DNA of 64,000 nt from Thecamonas trahens ATCC 50062 (Eukaryota; Apusozoa; Apusomonadida; Apusomonadidae): assembly GCF_000142905.1 (NCBI RefSeq), contig NW_013657663.1:330501-394500 (forward strand), written 5' to 3'. Positions 63,901-64,000 of the stretch are shown here, one piece after another. The notes below the pieces were generated by a model. The model had not been told where the DNA came from. It searched no databases and worked only from the letters and a program-made list of their open reading frames with translations. Each line of letters begins with the position of its first letter. The first letter of the stretch is position 1. A program made the translations under genes and the position numbers.

Positions 63901-64000
63901 ACGCCTTTCTGCTCAACGCCATGGCGGCCATGGGTCCGTTCCTTGACAACGTCCTCAGCATGGGCGGGTGCATTGTGGCTAGTCTCGTTGACTGGGTCTC
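60915..64000 (+). CDS. HUWE1/UPL-type giant HECT E3 ligase, N-terminal part only
   Basis: The frame is open from the ATG at 60915 to the window edge (about 1028 codons) without a stop or intron. The protein is an armadillo/HEAT-like solenoid of the DUF908-DUF913 kind found at the N-terminus of HUWE1, yeast Tom1 and plant UPL1/2. The start has IFDEVLERSV after VYFLSLAP; later EPLFAAGLPEAYLTGLE, SSHEAMQMACMVLHAICVRN, GFELVRSRGSVVHMVNSLW, and NIGPSLSQLLQSRRELLDPA match the order in that family (late residues about 600-720). Helices continue with SRAHCEQLFSMYAQVAQVL. The HECT domain would lie several kilobases beyond the window, so ligase identity rests on the N-terminus only. HUWE1-type ligases ubiquitinate orphan and DNA-bound proteins. 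Confidence 0.7.
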   Translation, partial: MKIEVADNARGRLPPLPKTVAEWAESLETVDVGDEAALVDCLLGFPEYTGPVYFLSLAPILNIFDEVLERSVGATQVWPEGDDAAVLRVASESFPEQAVVEVLRVTCILLENGGASTKYYGSWPYVVALVHMCSRSIRLAAFEVLVYFPLDTDKPELLPVRDAVLDVGGHFAAGLGSHEEGLDCFSSVAAARAEATDAAATAAAGLDWAWPQKPTNKSNTVGPLVEFTGPAVVAPTTAAVEETVMRLWSEHAESSKLAGSAIMGLVAAVERSHALNSGRDARVRAVNERLVVSAMLLMHWGTLPPRLANTLHMIEPKFMTSAMQVALANEAAGVPDATRILVFKALVPILSTASHHRKQVLEALDVTHHAGALPTRLRVVLSQLKAGKASVAEALALLEVVRVVVLLMPSRIAQSGVFNALVPLLERLTPAYLLVAAAALRIMNLLLGEPVAIAALFEGDGWTKVLQRLTTEVALLQASGEVDGTNSTNEATSSGPSLQLPGGAGGSLRIPLPRSTSTMSIPDPEASDAVEDAQRADVVVAAMELLTDSVRRPEMAMHLGTIAQSPLATALKDMFSRGAATDSPYTPEVVAAASSLVYHLINADAAAAEPLFAAGLPEAYLTGLESRVLQSSHEAMQMACMVLHAICVRNEGFELVRSRGSVVHMVNSLWVPETGFTITNIGPSLSQLLQSRRELLDPAMDALVELLHTVIEGMRSETSELADVHTAFRAIVHAIDNEAMIEALVVRGGHQLLIAEFGALPEGSQVAVMSVVRQVAVGHATATLNDILAQVSMHATKPLAARTLEVLRAVRAYSKLLKQLANDFIGNNLPSSALQAWTSAPSRAHCEQLFSMYAQVAQVLADDGYVVVVPAEGLGATLVVKPESDEAASGSDVTLAQVELVRVVNQLFGAVMAIVQQTRRSRRYGYSPHSSDRDGASSALDLADLLVNAYHACVSAPSWTVSPHTLLDAPALRFAAGILDTFHVFLFGPSGGSAADAFLLNAMAAMGPFLDNVLSMGGCIVASLVDWV

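Noticed and set aside
1-64000. tRNA, rRNA, CRISPR arrays, transposons
   Set aside because: No cloverleaf-like or rRNA-like sequence, no spaced direct repeats, and no transposase or reverse-transcriptase motifs were seen by reading; a tRNAscan or profile search could still find something small.

Overview
This is nuclear DNA from a GC-rich, gene-dense unicellular eukaryote. The evidence is spliceosomal introns (about 77-500 nt, GT..AG), a Ran GTPase, nucleoporin, kinetochore, augmin and GARP subunits, mono- to octanucleotide repeats confined mostly to non-coding DNA, and no operon or ribosome-binding-site signals. The mix of animal-like genes (Rod/KNTC1, HAUS6, HAP40, CLN5, an androglobin relative, a PTB-RPEL protein) with a protist-type giant FG-GAP/multi-TM receptor suggests a lineage close to the opisthokont/amoebozoan root. 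An apusomonad such as Thecamonas is my best guess; that is inference, not proof.

Layout (27 protein genes, largely alternating in strand): 1-1972 (-) unknown Ala/Ser-rich protein, cut by the window edge; 2248-3688 (+) TPR protein with Lys-rich tails; 3758-9925 (-) giant surface protein (two FG-GAP propellers, beta-helix, Cys-rich repeats, multi-TM); 10177-11374 (+) secreted SGNH esterase; 11474-12623 (+) Ran; 13230-13927 (-) cysteine-less E2-like protein; 14283-17080 (+) TPR-like protein; 17062-18765 (-) type I membrane protein; 19041-19331 (+) small ORF; 19454-~19758 (-) MBF1, 5' end lost in a 100-N gap; ~20004-22135 (+) Nup85; 22221-29154 (-) Rod/KNTC1; 29609-32413 (+) RING protein; 32449-33063 (-) small membrane protein; 33446-35563 (+) HAUS6-like; 35588-37348 (-) nicotinate phosphoribosyltransferase; 37579-39948 (-) dipeptidyl peptidase IV-like; 40836-41885 (+) seven-TM protein; 41922-43540 (-) PPxY protein with FKGY repeats; 43872-45358 (+) PTB-RPEL protein; 45605-48224 (+) VPS53; 48414-49609 (+) HAP40; 49604-51043 (-) HSL-type hydrolase; 51545-52662 (+) CLN5; 52719-58879 (-) androglobin-like protein without a visible globin; 59339-60253 (+) UBAC2-like rhomboid pseudoprotease; 60915-64000 (+) N-terminal part of a HUWE1/UPL-type E3, cut by the window edge.

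Convergent neighbours are separated by only about 25-120 bp, or even overlap (19 bp and 6 bp); the one exception is the 606-bp Ran/E2 spacer. Divergent pairs share 250-500 bp promoter regions rich in homopolymers and microsatellites. Eleven genes, including the essential genes Ran, VPS53 and Rod, are interrupted by frame changes. All but one of these have the same direction, and most sit at a short G, C or T run where one extra base would restore the frame. I read these as base undercalls in the assembly, not as pseudogenes. Several genes fall into shared themes: mitosis (Rod, HAUS6, Ran, Nup85), endosome/lysosome (VPS53, CLN5) and ubiquitin (E2-like, RING, UBAC2-like, HUWE1-like). I see no evidence that they are physically organised as pathways. 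No tRNA, rRNA, CRISPR or transposon was recognised.
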